A stretch of 64,000 nucleotides of DNA from Madurella fahalii (GCA_029876055.1 CM056875.1:310001-374000), one strand, 5' to 3'. Counted from the first letter of the stretch, positions 11,062 to 23,422 are shown. Notes: generated by a model not told the origin, from the sequence alone. Program-made: numbers and translations.

Positions 11062-12926
11062 TCAAACCGCCCTCTCAATCTTCTCGTCACGCGCAAGCCC
11101 CGAGTCATTCGACGCCTTCTTCTCAATTCCACCATCCTCAACAGCCCTACTGGGCCGCCCGCTCGGCACGGCCGTAGTCCGGTCATCCACGTCCTCTTCA
11201 CCATGAGCCACTGCAGTACTCGTCCTCCTCTTGAAGAAGTCATCGTCCCTCTGGAGACGGCTGACGTAGCCGGGGGGCATCCACTTCTTTGATGTCCAGG
11301 GTTTGAGCGCGGGCTGGCCGTACATGAGGTCGACGTTCTCCAGGCTGAGGCTGACCGACTCGTAGAGGAAGAAATATGTCAAGAGGCCGGCCGCGATGTT
11401 GGTGCCGACAAAGACGTAGCCGTAGGCGTATCCAATACCGTCTGTTGCGAGGGGCGTGAGGAAGGAGATCATGACTGTCCGACAACGCGTTAGTGTTGGG
11501 TTTTCTCAGAGTACGATGAAGAAGGGCCTGGGTAAGCTTACAGTTCCCCAGCCAGTTCGATGCCGTTGCAAGTGAGGCCTGCTTAGCGCGCGTGCGCAAA
11601 GGGAAGGTCTCGCCAATGACGACCCAGCAGATGGGGCCCCATGTGACGGCGAACGAGGCGATGAACATGGAGGCTGAAACGATCATGATGATGCCCGACG
11701 TGCTGTTGTTCTCGGGGTCCAGGGCGGTGCCCATCGAGGCGAACACAGCCAGCCAGGCGGCCTGCCAGGCGGCGCCGATGAGCAGCGGCCAGCGCCGGCC
11801 GTAGCGCTCGACCACGTAGAGGCCGTAGAAGGTCATGCCCACGTTGATGGCGCCCAAGATGAGCTGCGTGCGGATCGGATCATCGATGCCGGCCGACTCG
11901 AAGATCGTGGCACCGTAGTAGAAGAAGTAGTTGACGCCGGTCCACTGCTGCAGAAAGTGGATGGACATCCCCAGGGCGGTGCGGTACACCTGCTTGGGCA
12001 CGCCGTTCTTCCTGGGCACGAAGCATTCCATCCAGGTACCGACCCCGACGGAACGCTCTTTCTCAAGGATCTCGCGCATCTCGTTCATATCGTTCTCGAC
12101 AAGTGCATTCGTCGGATTGTTCTTCAAGCCGCGCAGACGGGCCATGGCCATGCGCGCGCCGTCCCAGTCAGACCGCGCGGCGAGCCATCGGGGCGATTCC
12201 GGCACAAAGAGCACGCCGAGGCCAAGCGGCACGGAGAAGGCGATGCCTAGGCCGACGACAATACGCCACGACGCTGCCGAGTACTCAATGCTCCGCACGC
12301 CATAGTTGACGCAATTCGATATGAGGATGCCGAAGGTGATCATGAGTTGGTAACTGGCTACCACGGCACCACGAATCTCGCGCGGCGAGGATTCCGACTG
12401 GAACATGGGCACACCGACCGAGAGGTTTCCTATACCGAGCCCGGCGACGAAGCGGCCCATCATCATGTGCACCCAGCTGTTCATGGCCGTTATTTGGATG
12501 ACGTTTCCAATCACGAAAACGATGACGCCGAAGCTGAGGCTCTTTCTACGTCCCCACCAGTCGGCGGTGCTTGAAGACGGGTCAGTCACTAGGGGTTCCG
12601 GTCTCGTTAGAGGGATTGGAGACCTACTATGACGCGGTGAGAGCTCCAAGCAGCGTGCCAATACTCATGAGCGATACCAGCAGCGATTGGATGATTGGCT
12701 CAAACTCTCTTCCGTCTGGCGTGTCATTCTGGCCGAAGCGGTTCCTGAAGTCTTCGAACAGCAACATGCCCGATATCTGACCCGTGTCGTAACCAAACAA
12801 GAAGCCCCCTATCGAGGTGACAACCCCGAGTAGCAAGGCCTCGGCGCCGCAGTCGGCGCCATTGATGCGGATGGACCTGCGGATGGCGTGTTGGTTGACA
12901 ATGTTTTCGACCAGGCTAAGGGGCAC
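11062..12926 (-). CDS. MFS hexose transporter
   Basis: Three exons (12926-12628, 12569-11542, 11474-11062) give 579 residues. Donors/acceptors are GTAGGT/TTCAAG and GTAAGC/GGACAG, and both junctions restore family motifs (TADWWGRRK; NWLGNFMISFLTP). Sugar-porter signatures: FLFGYDTGQISG in TM1, GRR after TM2, GRFVAGLGIG, PESPRWL at the end of the first half, QQWTGVNYFFYYG in TM7 and a variant of the PETKG motif (YESVSLSLENVDLMY). Closest in type to fungal glucose/hexose facilitators of the plasma membrane. The C-terminal tail of about 90 residues is hydrophilic and rich in charged residues. No sugar-utilisation genes adjoin it, so substrate is not fixed by context. Confidence 0.9.
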
Positions 12927-13671
12927 AAGTTTGACTCACTTCTTCCCGAGAAGCATCCCGACAGGATATTACTGACTTGCAGTGGCACTCGGATCGCGTG
13001 TTCGTCTGATAGGAAACCCACTATACAAACGGGGGGTAGGGTAGCGTTGGGGACGTTGATCGTAAACTCATTGTTCGCGGGTCATTTATACCGAACAAAC
13101 GAGTCGCCGTTCTCAGCACCAATGATGTCACGGCCATTGCACAAAAGCATTGGAGCCATGCCTGGAAGTTGTATTGATCCGTCAGCCGTAGCGTAATGCG
13201 TCCCACGAACAAGAACAAGAACAAGGGGCCTGAGAAGGGGGCCTGTTCCTTCTGGGGGAGCGGCCAATGGGGTCTGCCAAGATGGCGCGCAGTGACGCAA
13301 CTCCACCACTGTTGGCCCATGGAAATCCGGGGGTGGCGCTCTTGATTTCTGGGCGTCGTCAGCATAACTGACGTTCCAGCTCCCCTCATAGCCAAGAGCT
13401 CGGGCGAGCGTCATTGGTCACGCGACACTGCATCGCGGTACTCGGGACGGTCTCCAAAACTCTTGAGCACATCTGCATCGTTGCATGGTGTCTCGGTTGG
13501 GTGCAGATTGAGACTACCTTATGGAACAGCCGCGAACCACAGTAAACTCCCCAGGTAGTAATGAACGGCCGCGAAGAAGTGTAGAAAGCCAAATAATGGC
13601 TATATATTATTCTCCATGTGCTGAGTGAGACATGACCTGGAGCGGGAATATGTCTCTAGCAAGAGGATTGA
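12927..13671. promoter_or_regulatory. Transporter upstream region
   Basis: About 0.75 kb between the transporter start and the TIR element. No gene supported. A TATATATTA stretch lies at about 13600, close to the element. Confidence 0.35.
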
Positions 13672-13673
13672 TA

Positions 13674-14570
13674 CCCGTATCCTGGGCCGGGGGGTATGAG
13701 CCGTTAAATTAGAAGGTGAAGCGTATATTGTATTGTGGTTTAGTTCAGGTTCTTTGCGGCCATGATTTGTGCGTTTCGCTGGGCTACCCTGATCGGCTTT
13801 TCGGACCTCTTCCATTGCCGGCCGGTCGGTGGCGTTCGTCCGGGAAAGCTCTCACGGATATCGACATTGCGCTATCGCTCGATCGTAACCTGTGTTCATT
13901 GTAGTGTGAGTGGGTAGGATGGACCTTTCCTTTCACGCGACTGGGTACCTGGATTCCGATCGCCAGACGCGCTTCGGGTTGGCTGGGAACCGTCTATAGG
14001 CCTACCCTTGGTTCGGCAAGACAGGGGAAACCGTTTGCAGCAATTCCTTCAATTGGGTACTTGAATCCGTTATTTGAGTTCCTCGGATCCGGATTGTGCA
14101 AGCCGACGTCGTCGGTGAGCGGCTTGTACAGGGAACTGGCAAAGGGGTTATGTAACTGGTTGATCGCTCCCTTGATCGAATACGGGTACCTGAATTTGCC
14201 GTAGTTTAATCGAGCGCGATCGCGATGGTTGCGAGGTGGTTGTCGATATACTGGGTACCTGGATTCGCCAGTATCGCGACGATCAACGCCTCCTGAGCTT
14301 GATCGCTGCGTTGATTGAATCGTGGCAGCGATAATCTCGATGGAAATGAAGCGATAAGTCACTACTATGCAGTCGCAGCTACCATTTGATGCAGGAAGGG
14401 CCGTATACTGGGGTCAGGGCAATGGTAACTGAATTGATGGTTCTTGGTGGAGGAGCAGTGCCTGGTATCTCAAAAGATATCCCAAACGCGGGGCAGAGCC
14501 AAAGCCACCATACGATCTACACTCCACCTCTCTAATCTAACAACCCATTACCCCTGGCTTAGGATACGGG
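13674..14570. mobile_element. 897 bp TIR element flanked by TA (mariner-like / large MITE)
   Basis: The ends are inverted repeats of about 65 bp. Both start CCCGTATCCT, followed by GCC, a G-run and a TTAGA block, about 75 percent matching, with mismatches that are mostly C/T and G/A. Each end abuts a TA dinucleotide (13672-13673 and 14571-14572), consistent with a TA target-site duplication as in Tc1/mariner elements. Inside there is no transposase; instead four degenerate copies of GGGTACCTGGATTC at 13943, 14054, 14184 and 14253, all in the same orientation, plus a pair of TTGATCGCT repeats. An open minus-strand frame at 13994-14362 reads through these repeats and is probably fortuitous. Non-autonomous element, ageing by transitions. 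Confidence 0.75.
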
Positions 14571-14572
14571 TA

Positions 14573-17500
14573 GCATTCAGGGGTTCCTTCACTCTTATTC
14601 CTCCCTGTTTGCCCGCCACTCCTTCACACGACTTTGCTGGAACTGGACAAGTTAGACCTAGGTGCATCACCCGACTCTTTGCGTTGTTGTATTGGCCAGT
14701 TGCTGTAAGAATGCCTCGGTAGAAAACGTTGACATGCAGGTTCCTTTTTTGTAAAGGGTGCCTAGGACTGGAGAAGCAGCACACAAAGCCTCTTCTCTAA
14801 GCCTCGTCGCATATTCCTTGCGGGAGAACACCAGACCCTGTGCTCTGCAGTGTCAAGTTGGCTCACTTGCGAGCTCCGTCGGACAAGTATCCCTAGAGAG
14901 TATCCTCAACCGACGCATATGCCCTTCTTGAGTTGAATGCTTCCTCCCGCGAACCTCGTTTCGACCGCCGCCAGGATCTCGTCATTCCTCAAGCCGGCGT
15001 CTCAAAAGTACGAACAAAGGATAGCCAAGACCGGAAGCACGGAAAGGAGAGGTAATTGGGAGAATCCGGAGAGCCCAAACCCCGGATCGATCCCGTCTGT
15101 TCAGGAAACAAGATGGCTGCGAGACCAGCCAGCCAGTGTATCGAGCGTGTGAAGGCAGCAGTGTGCAAAGCCCTGCTTGTGCTGTCTGGAGAGCCCGACT
15201 GCCGTCGAGGGCAGGACCAGGGACGGACGCCATGTGTAGTACAGCTTGGCAACGCCGAGTATCACTGAAAAGGTTACGCTCTGAGTACCATGGTATACAC
15301 AGTTTGAGGACACTCAAGTTGGTTTCGGAGGAGCAGGAAGGCCGGTTCCATTCGCGCGATAAGCAGGCGCACACTTTGCATGCAGCGTCCAGCGCGGGTT
15401 AAAGATTTATGTGTGGTTGTAGTCGACGATGGGTCACCGAGAAGAAGAACCACGGTATTGACCGTGAGCAGGAGCTTGCCGAGCATCTTCAGCATTCCTG
15501 AACCTTGCAATCTGAAACCATTCTAGCTGATTACTTCCCAACAGAGGGTCGAGAAGTCCCTAAAATAATGAAGTTAGAGACACAACCAAATGTCAGTTGA
15601 GCCCGGGGAGCGGTAAGATGTCCAACCACGTGTTCCGATGTGAAACAGCAGTGAGTCCACGTAACAAAGACAGCCTCCAATGTTGGCCAAAGCTTGGAGC
15701 TCCGATTGAATCGGCATCAACGGAAAGGAGTATGGTGGCCGGTCCTGCAAATCCATGCCCGTCTTGCCTCTCGATGTCCCGTCCGAGGCTGGCTGAGGTT
15801 TAATGATCCTTAATATCCGCTCTGAGGGAGGTTAAGTTTCGAACGCCGAGGCACTTGGCAAAATCATCCGAGCAATCGACGCGTAGGCGGACATAGATCA
15901 AACAGCAAATGAGAGCGTGGCAAACGCGACGATGTGGCGGCGACTCGCGAGCGTCACTCGATTAAAACAATCGGCCCATTTTAGCGACCCATCCCTTGAT
16001 AATGACCACTCCGAGCTAACGGATCCGTGAAAGAAAGCCGGCAAACAAAGATGCCAGCTAATTGGTACGGTGGGCTTGTCAACATACCTTATTAACCAGA
16101 CGTTGTGCTTCCAGGAGTTCAATGGATGGCGCCGCCCGTCAATATCAACGGGACGGACAGTGTGGAAAAGGGTTCAGGCGGCCCAGGCGGCCCAGGCGGT
16201 CCAGGGCGTCTGCCGCAAGGCATCGGGTCTTGTGTGCCGGTGGCCTGGGCGCTCAGCACTCCACTACCAGGACGTCAACCAACCCCTCACGGCGAAACTT
16301 TTGCCGCCCACCAAGCGTGACCAGACACATCCATCCAACACACAGCCAACACCCCAAAAGCATCAGCACCCGCCAGCTGCTTCTGTCTTCTTTACAAACC
16401 ACCTCAGCAGATCGAGCGCTCCGTCTCTCATCCTTTCCCCAATAGTTTATGTTCTCCTCACTCCGCCCCCCTCGCTGGCTTCGCCTTGCGCTGTCCTTTC
16501 CACGTCTTCAGGGATGGCCAGCCTCGGCCCTGGTCCTGCTGCCGCTCCCTTACCGAACAAAAAACACAAATGGCTCTCCGTCCATCAGGGCTAAAGGGTA
16601 CTCCACGTTCAATCAACAACCCGCCACTCGTATCCCTTGCATTATTGGGCACATGCTAACTTTCCTGCTACTACCAGCATACCTAGCCTGCCCGGTCTCT
16701 GACCATTCTCCTCCCCCTCCACGCTGCAGGTCGCGGGAGAGGTGCGTCCGCCAGCGGCTGATTGTCAGGGGACCCGGTACGGCGGATCCCCCACACGCCA
16801 TCGTTTCGGGTTCATGTCCGAGAGGTGTTCCCCCCGACAACGGTCCATGACAGCCAAATCACGGACCCAAAATCGTCGCACCACAAGAATGAGGAACGGA
16901 AATGGGGGAGGCGAACGTCTTCCTGTGGGCGCAACCGGGCAGATGGCGAGCAGAGAAATATCTCGATGATGCCGCCGCAGATACCATGAGTACCAGCGGG
17001 CTTTTCACCGCCGCGGAGGACAGCTCAGTTGCTACCTCAAGAGCGGGCGGTCTCAAAATTTTCCTCTTCTATATCCTTGCCCTTCCATTAATCCTCGACG
17101 TTGAACAGCCTCACTGACTCTGCATCACAGCTTCGACCAAAGGACAGCACATCACGGAAGCCCAGCCTAAGCTTAGATACGGCATGGCACGTCAACTGGA
17201 CAGCGTACGAAACAGAGCACAGGCGTGCCAGTTAAATCAGATATGGGAAGCAGTGCTCCTATTTCCTAAGGTCTTTTTGTCTCGGTCTGCTTTCTCGCTC
17301 TCCACCATCAACCCCATCACATCGCCGCCTCGGTCTGGCCACCAAAAGACACCATGCCAAGCCTCGCCAGCTTGGTGTTGGCAGAACGGCCGGTTAGGCC
17401 GTCTTCACTGAAACGACCTTAAAAAGCGTCAGAGCGCGCAAAAAGGAAAAAAAAAGAAGAAAAGGACCGGAAACTCCTGATGAACAAACCACTGAGCTGG

Positions 17501-18171
17501 GGCGATGAAAACGTCGCAAACGCCAGCTCAGCAGTCGGTCATGATACCGACTCAAGCAACTCCGATACTCCCCAATTTCCTCCGTCTCTCTCGAACTCAC
17601 TTTACTGCTCTGCTAAGATATGCACCGGCTCAGCCAAAGTCGGGGCCGCTCAGGGATGAGCAAGTAAAGCAAAGCAGCGAGAGTGAAAACCATGCCGATA
17701 ATGCCAATTGCAGTGCAATGGTATGCATGATGAGGGTAGCCACTTTCATTTCGTTTTTCCCCATGATCCTTTTGTCCGGGAATCCCAATACTCTCGGCCG
17801 TCTCCCATGAAAATGACCACCACCCCGAAGGTTGTTGCCTGAAAATTGCGGCCGGTAAAGTAGCGGCCATGCCATTCTCAGCGCAATGACCAGAGAACTT
17901 AAATATGATATACACAGTATTCCTACAAGTCAAAGAAGCGGGGAGAGAGATTGGCCGACGCCAGCAAGTGTGGTTGCGATGGTCATTACGAGGCATGTGT
18001 CGGTTGGCGAAACTCAAAAAAGGTGCCGAGTGGTATCCTCATCTCGTCCAAAGAGACAAGAAAGCTAATGAGCGGACCAAGGCTCGGGTCTTTGGATCGA
18101 CTCGAGGTAACCTAGAGCGTGCTGGTTTGGCCGTGGCGTGGTCCGGACGCCTTTCCCTCGTTCAAGCTGCC
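14573..18171. other. 3.6 kb gene-poor stretch between TIR element and BDF1
   Basis: No open frame here shows a recognisable family. The stretch 16300-16530 is rich in CA and CT and resembles a fungal 5' leader; ATGs follow at 16449 and 16514 (the latter opens 26 codons), but no credible main frame follows. A short GGCGGCCCA tandem lies at about 16175-16205. The part nearest BDF1 (17600-18171) may be that gene's 3' UTR. Two perfect hairpins lie at 17493-17552 (listed separately). Confidence 0.4.
17493..17552. other. Two adjacent perfect stem-loops
   Basis: TGAGCTGG (17493-17500) pairs perfectly with CCAGCTCA (17523-17530), and AGTCGGT (17533-17539) with ACCGACT (17546-17552). The hairpins are separated by two bases. 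They lie about 620 bases beyond the stop codon of BDF1, in the antisense direction of any plus-strand RNA. Function unknown; chance is possible. Confidence 0.3.
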
Positions 18172-21136
18172 CTACTCTTCTTCGGAGCTCACCTCGTCCT
18201 CGCTCTCACGCTCGGGCTGAGTGACGGCATCATTGCCGTTGCCCTCGATCGACTCCATCGGCTCCTGGCTCCCAGAAGCTTGGCGACCGGCCTGGGCTCT
18301 CAGCTCGTTCAGCTGCTGAATCCGGCGTTCCTGCTCAAGCTTGCTCATGGGCTTGTTCTTCTTTGACTTCCCCGTCGATTTGGGCTTAGCAGCCGGCGGA
18401 TCAGGCGGAGCGGGGGCAAGAGCCCTCTCCTTCTCAGCTCGAAGATTGGGGAACGCCTTGATGACAATGTCGTAGAGCTTGACAAGAACTTCCTCAGAGA
18501 GCAACTCGATATCTAACTCGAGCTCGCCCGAGTCGTTCTCGCCTGCCCCGGTGTCCTTTTTGATGAGCTCAATGGCCTTCTCAAGATACGGCGAGTTGAG
18601 CTCCCCAAGAGTCTCGACTATCATCTCTTTCTCCAGCTGACCTATCTTCCTCTTGGGCGCTGGCCTCTTATTCCCGGCCTTCTTGGTAGCTCCACCCACT
18701 GCACCACCTGCGCCGGCGACAGACGCCTTCTTCCCAGAGATGGCGGCTCCGCCACCCGCCTTCTTAGACTTGGGCTTCGGCTTTCCTGCCTTCTTCGCTG
18801 GCAGACTCGCCAACTTGTTCCGCTCCTGAATGAGCTGCACCTGGAGCATAGCGACTACGGATTGTGTAATCTCCACATCTGCGAGTTCTGACGTGCCGGA
18901 AAGGACCATCTCGTTGATCTTCTTCTGCTCCTCCTCGAGCCGCTTTTGGATCGTGGCGATGCGATGCTGCAGCGCCTTGCGCTCTTCATCCTGCTCCGGC
19001 TCTGCCTCCGAATCCGCGTCGTCATCTTCCGAGTCTTCTTTGAGATGGCTCGCCGCGGTTTGCGCGGCGGGCGCATGCTTGGCCATCCACTCATCCTTCT
19101 TGGACATCTCAGCCCTGTAAAGATCTTGCAGCTTGAGCGCCTGCTCGTAGACGATGTGGTCCTCGCCATTAAAAGTCCTACAATTCTTGATAATGAGGTC
19201 AAAATCCTTCTCGAACTCCTTTGCCGTCGTGTACTCGCCCGAGCCCAGCTTGTTGGCCATCGTCTGAAGGTCCATCGGCTTCTTAATGACCTTATGATAC
19301 GAGGGAATGTTCAAGGCGACAGGGTCAACGGGCTGCATGAAGGCGGCATTGATGTCGTAGTGCTTTGCCTTCCTAAGCTCGGTCAGGACATCATCGCAGA
19401 AGCGAAGCTCGAGCGGCAATTTCTTCTTCCGCTTCGTATCGTAGACCAAATCCTTGGGATGCGCGGGCTTAACCGGCCGCTTCGCGCGGCTGTCGGGCTT
19501 GCTCGAGTCCCGTCGGATGAGTGGAACGCCATTGTTGTTGGCCGGGATGGCAAATGCGGGCGATTCCACGGCCGGCTTCTGGGACGGACTTGTAGCGGCG
19601 CCCTTGGACGGACGACGAGGGGCCGCCGGGGGAGCGGGCGGTACGGCGGAGCGAGGTTCGACGTGCCGTGTCGTGTGTTGTTTGACCGACTCCTTCCTCT
19701 CGGGCTTGGTAGGTTCGACCGCGGTGTAACCCCCCATCCGGCTGAGAATGGCCTCTCGACAGATTCTTGCCGAATTCGTCACCTCGTGAAGCTCGCCGTT
19801 GAATGTGACCGAGTTCGTCACGAGTAGGTCGAGATCACGCTTGAAATCGCCGATAGTTGCGTACGTATCCATCTCGCCGCGAAGTCGCTTCTCCATCAAG
19901 GAAATATCGATCGGGTTGGAAACCCTTGCCGAATATTCAGCCCATAGGCCGGGCCAAAGGTGCTCGACGGGCAGCCGGAAGTTGTGGCCGGCTTTGGTCT
20001 TTTTGACGCCTGCAAGGACCTGGCGGATCTGCTTGTTCTGCCATTCTGTCAACGGGGTGTCATCGAGTGAGTCGTCGTTTAGTAGCTTGGGCTCTCCGTT
20101 CTCGCGATAAAGCGACGCCGATCCGCTGTCAGCCCGCCGATCAACATCCATCCGGTCTTGCGCCGTGTTGGTTTTGACCTCAACTTGATCTCCTATGTGC
20201 CCAACCTTGGTTCGCTTGGCGACTGGTTCGTCCTCACTGTCAATGTCTCGCTCACGCGAAACCTTGGCAGACGGTTGGGCGGTATCCGACATGCTTGTGT
20301 CGGCGGTTGCGGGGGCGGGCGGTGTGCCTGCAGGCGCGTCGGGAGCGTTCGCCAACGGGCCCGCCGCCGAGTTGATGGTATCCCCGACCGGAGAGACAGG
20401 AGGAACATCGCTCAGCGCAGTCTCCTGTGTGCCGTCCGACCCATCCGCAGCAAGCGGCAGCTCGGTATGCTCCTGCGCATCCGCCATTACCACGTCCTTC
20501 TTCTCGTCGGGCAAGGGGAACTCGGCCGCTGGTTGCTGAGGGGATGTGTCCATCGGAGACACAGCTGGGGTGTCGGCTGCGTCGACGGCCGGCTCAGGTT
20601 GGTCTTCGGATCGGGTTTTGGGCTCTGGTTGGGCTTGCGACTCGGGCGCAACCTGTTTCGATGGCTCCTCCTCAGGCGCCGGATTGACGGGTGCATCAGG
20701 CATGTTGGTGTCGGCCGGGTCAGCAGCAGCTTCTTCCATCTTGGTCTCGGTTCTGGAGGCGGCACTGTCTTGCTCGGAATCCGCTTTCAAATCTGTCGGT
20801 TGATGTTCGTTCTTTGCTTCGCCAGCCAGAGCTTTATTCGTGGAGAAAGTGTCTTGATTTTCCTTGCGCTCAAGGTCGGCGATGTGAGGTGTCTGGTCGT
20901 GGGGCTTCGGCGCGGTCTCCGGCTCGGATTCTGGGTGCGGAGAAGTGTGGCTGTAACAGAAGACCGAGTTAGTCTGCCATGCAACAGCGCGGGTGAAATG
21001 GGACGGGGTGTGCTGCGACCTACCCATTCACCTCTAAAGTGCCATTGAGGACGTCCTTTGCTGGTAGCAGCGTGGTCTGGAGGGGCTTCTCGTTGAGAAG
21101 CGCGCCTTCTGATTGTTGCGTGGTCATGACTGCCAT
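18172..21136 (-). CDS. BDF1: BET-family double bromodomain protein (Bdf1-like)
   Basis: Two exons (21136-21024 and 20950-18172) give 963 residues; intron GTAGGT...TTACAG with a GACTAAC branch. Order: disordered Pro/Glu/Ala-rich region; bromodomain 1 at about 352-443; bromodomain 2 at about 552-647; an acidic patch and coiled coil; a Lys/Ala/Gly-rich segment; an NET domain at about 800-870 (METLGEL-type start VETLGELNSPYLEKAIELI). Bromodomain 2 is canonical: NIPSYHKVIKKPMDL and CRTFNG with the acetyl-lysine-binding Asn. Bromodomain 1 keeps TFNG but its ZA loop is degenerate (PVEHLWPGLWAEY). In yeast Bdf1 reads acetylated H4 and works with TFIID and SWR1; same nuclear role is inferred. Ends in an acidic tail. 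Confidence 0.93.
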
Positions 21137-21350
21137 TCGGTAGAAGCGCAAGTCAAGTGCGACGCGACATCAAATCGGCTGGGGCCGGATCGAGTTAGCG
21201 ATGCGCATGTCACGCGAAAAGGACCAAAGGTGCAGAACACGGCGCAAGAAAGGCGGGATCGTAGGTTGCGAGTCGCAACAACTGTCTGCAAATGATGGCG
21301 AGGAGGATGCGAAAATGCGCTGCACTGTGACTATAGAGTGCGGCGCGTGC

Positions 21351-21371
21351 TACGACGACGATGGCGATGAT

Positions 21372-21402
<31 letters not shown>

Positions 21403-21421
21403 GCGATGGCGGCGATGGCGC
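21351..21421. repeat. Hexanucleotide microsatellite (GATGGC/GACGAT type)
   Basis: About 70 bases of imperfect tandem GACGATGGC and GGCGATGGC units within the BDF1 upstream region. Purine/pyrimidine composition would read as Asp/Gly repeats on plus and Ile/Ala/Val runs on minus, which explains the repetitive shadow frames there. Confidence 0.8.
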
Positions 21422-23318
21422 GGTGGCGATAGCAGCACGGGTCCAGGAATTCCGGAAGGAGGCAAATGGGTGGTTGCGTGGCGGGGAAGGGACGTGCGCA
21501 CGCGTGGAATCGCGAAAGGTGAAATCGGGAAGTAAGGAGGGAAAAAAAAAATAAAAGGCAACCACTCACAGCTTCGCGAAGAAAAAAGGGCCGGGGGGAA
21601 GGCTGAAAATTATAGACTTCTGCGCGCCAGCCTCGCGAGTTGAATGATTCTCGGCAAAGGAAAAACTCGGGCGGAAGGCCGTGCACGATCCTCGGTGGCT
21701 GGATTGTAGGGTGGGAGGAAAGACGGGGCCGAGAAACGGAGGCCGTGATCTGTTCAGTCAAAAGGGCAGAAGAAAAAAAAGAGGTGGCCGTTGCTGGGCG
21801 TGCCCGGTCCAGTCGAATGTCGGCCGTGGATTGGCTGTGGTTCGTGGTTGGTGGGGGAGGCGGCGGCTTTGTTTTGGTACCGCAACCTCTTTTGCGAAAT
21901 TTCTGGGTTGAAAATGCATGTCAGTCCCGGTCGGCAGCTCGTGGCTATTTATCACAGCTGTGCAGCTCCAGCGCTCATCCATTGCTCCGCCTCTGAGTGG
22001 TTCACTGGGCTTATCGAGGCTGCTTTGAGGCGTCTGGTTGGCCACACAGAGGCAGGGTGGGCCGTGCGCAAGCGACACGGAGGGCACAAAGTGTTCTGCT
22101 GTAAGAAGTACCACGACTTTCTTGGTTTATCCTTCTTCTACGACACTCGGAAAACGAGATGGCTATGGGCATCTTAGAAGCTACTGTAGGCACTGCCCTG
22201 CTCACGTATACTTGACGAGTGGACAACGAAAGGCCTGATGTGCACAGCGGAAGAATGAAACGCGGTTGCTGAACAGAGCGCGGCGATCGCCGGATGCGAC
22301 GCGCAACATACGGCGACCTGCTTTACCTGTCTAGCTTCAACAAAGAGAAAGGGAAACCTCGCCTGCCCTGACGCGCGCAGAGGAGACATACGCTTCCGGC
22401 ATAGGCAACCAGCACGGCAATCAGCACTCTTGCAACAGCAGGGAGAGGGCACCAAGCGCTGCAACTGGTAGCTGGAGCAGATTGATGGCGAAGCAACGGT
22501 GGGCAGCGTCCATGTTGCTTCCTGAAACAGCTGCTGCGCTGTGTCGCAAATGACGCTGAGTCCCTGGGGCCACGCGAGAATGACGCGAGTATGTTGCTGC
22601 AAGGGACGCCAGAGAGCTTGGGTGCATGATTAGGTAGCTGCCCGTCCGGCGTCCATCGGAACGTGTCGCGTCGTGGGGTAACCTTGTTGGGCGCGTGTCT
22701 GGGGTTGAGGTACCTATGAGAATGTACCTCGGACTGCGGCGGACAGGACGGGACGCATTTTTGTGAGCAAATTTGTCCGGGAACCTGGGATCGGGCTGGG
22801 TTCGATTTGTCGTCGGGTTCCTCTCCGCTCGAAGCGGCCACAGGGATGGCAAAGCTCGAGAAGCAGTGGCCAATCGAAGTTACTCAGACCCACTTGTCTG
22901 ATCAGAATGCAGGTGTCCGGCGTCGAGGAAAGACGGAAGGCAGCACTCGGCACAGCATTCTCTTATCCAATCGCAGTTGTCAGTCCTGTCCAGGATTTCT
23001 CCACGTGCCCAAAAGTGCTGCCTCAGGTTTACAATGACTCATCCTGGTTCTCCGGGTGAAGGTCACATGGACGATCACGGGGATCTCGGGGCCAAAAACC
23101 GATGCACGAGCCACTTCCGATAAGGAGATAGGGGGGTTGCTTTGCCAAGATAAGCTCCCAAAAAAACCAAAAAAAAAAAGTCGGGCCATGTCCGAAATTT
23201 TTGCTGCATCGCTCGATCGTGCGACAGTGACTGCACGTTCAAGTCGCATTTCCTAGAATCCAAGGTGTCGCCTGGGCCAAACCCTGCTTGGTTATATTAC
23301 GGTCCTCAGTTCATTTGC

Positions 23319-23364
23319 AATTGGCAGTCAGCCAATAGCGAGGCTGCGGTTCCTGCTTTCCAAT
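23319..23364 (+). promoter_or_regulatory. Cluster of CCAAT boxes upstream of UTP5
   Basis: An inverted box (ATTGG at 23319-23323) and two direct boxes (CCAAT at 23332-23336 and 23360-23364) lie 60-105 bases before the start codon. CCAAT is the binding site of the HAP/CBC complex in fungi. Occupation is inferred, not shown. Confidence 0.5.
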
Positions 23365-23422
23365 AGCACCGGCGCCGCGAGTAAACTTAGCTCACGCGAC
23401 GACCTCCAAGCCGATCGTAACC

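Larger units (their letters stand above)
21137..23422. promoter_or_regulatory. 2.3 kb divergent intergenic region between BDF1 and UTP5
   Basis: Both neighbours are nuclear housekeeping genes, so this region carries two constitutive promoters. Contains the GATGGC/GACGAT microsatellite (separate entry) near BDF1 and CCAAT boxes near UTP5. No gene recognised between them. Confidence 0.5.

Noticed and set aside
13994..14362. 122-codon minus-strand frame with repeated RYP-type motifs
   Set aside because: Repetition arises from the internal repeats of the TIR element; no sign of selection as a protein.
16449..16850. 133-codon plus-strand frame
   Set aside because: Low-complexity Pro/Arg/Ser content without family match; kept only as a possible transcript region.
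17477..17530. C/D-box snoRNA signature (TGATGA ... CTGA)
   Set aside because: Box spacing is too short for a guide and no terminal stem pairs the ends.
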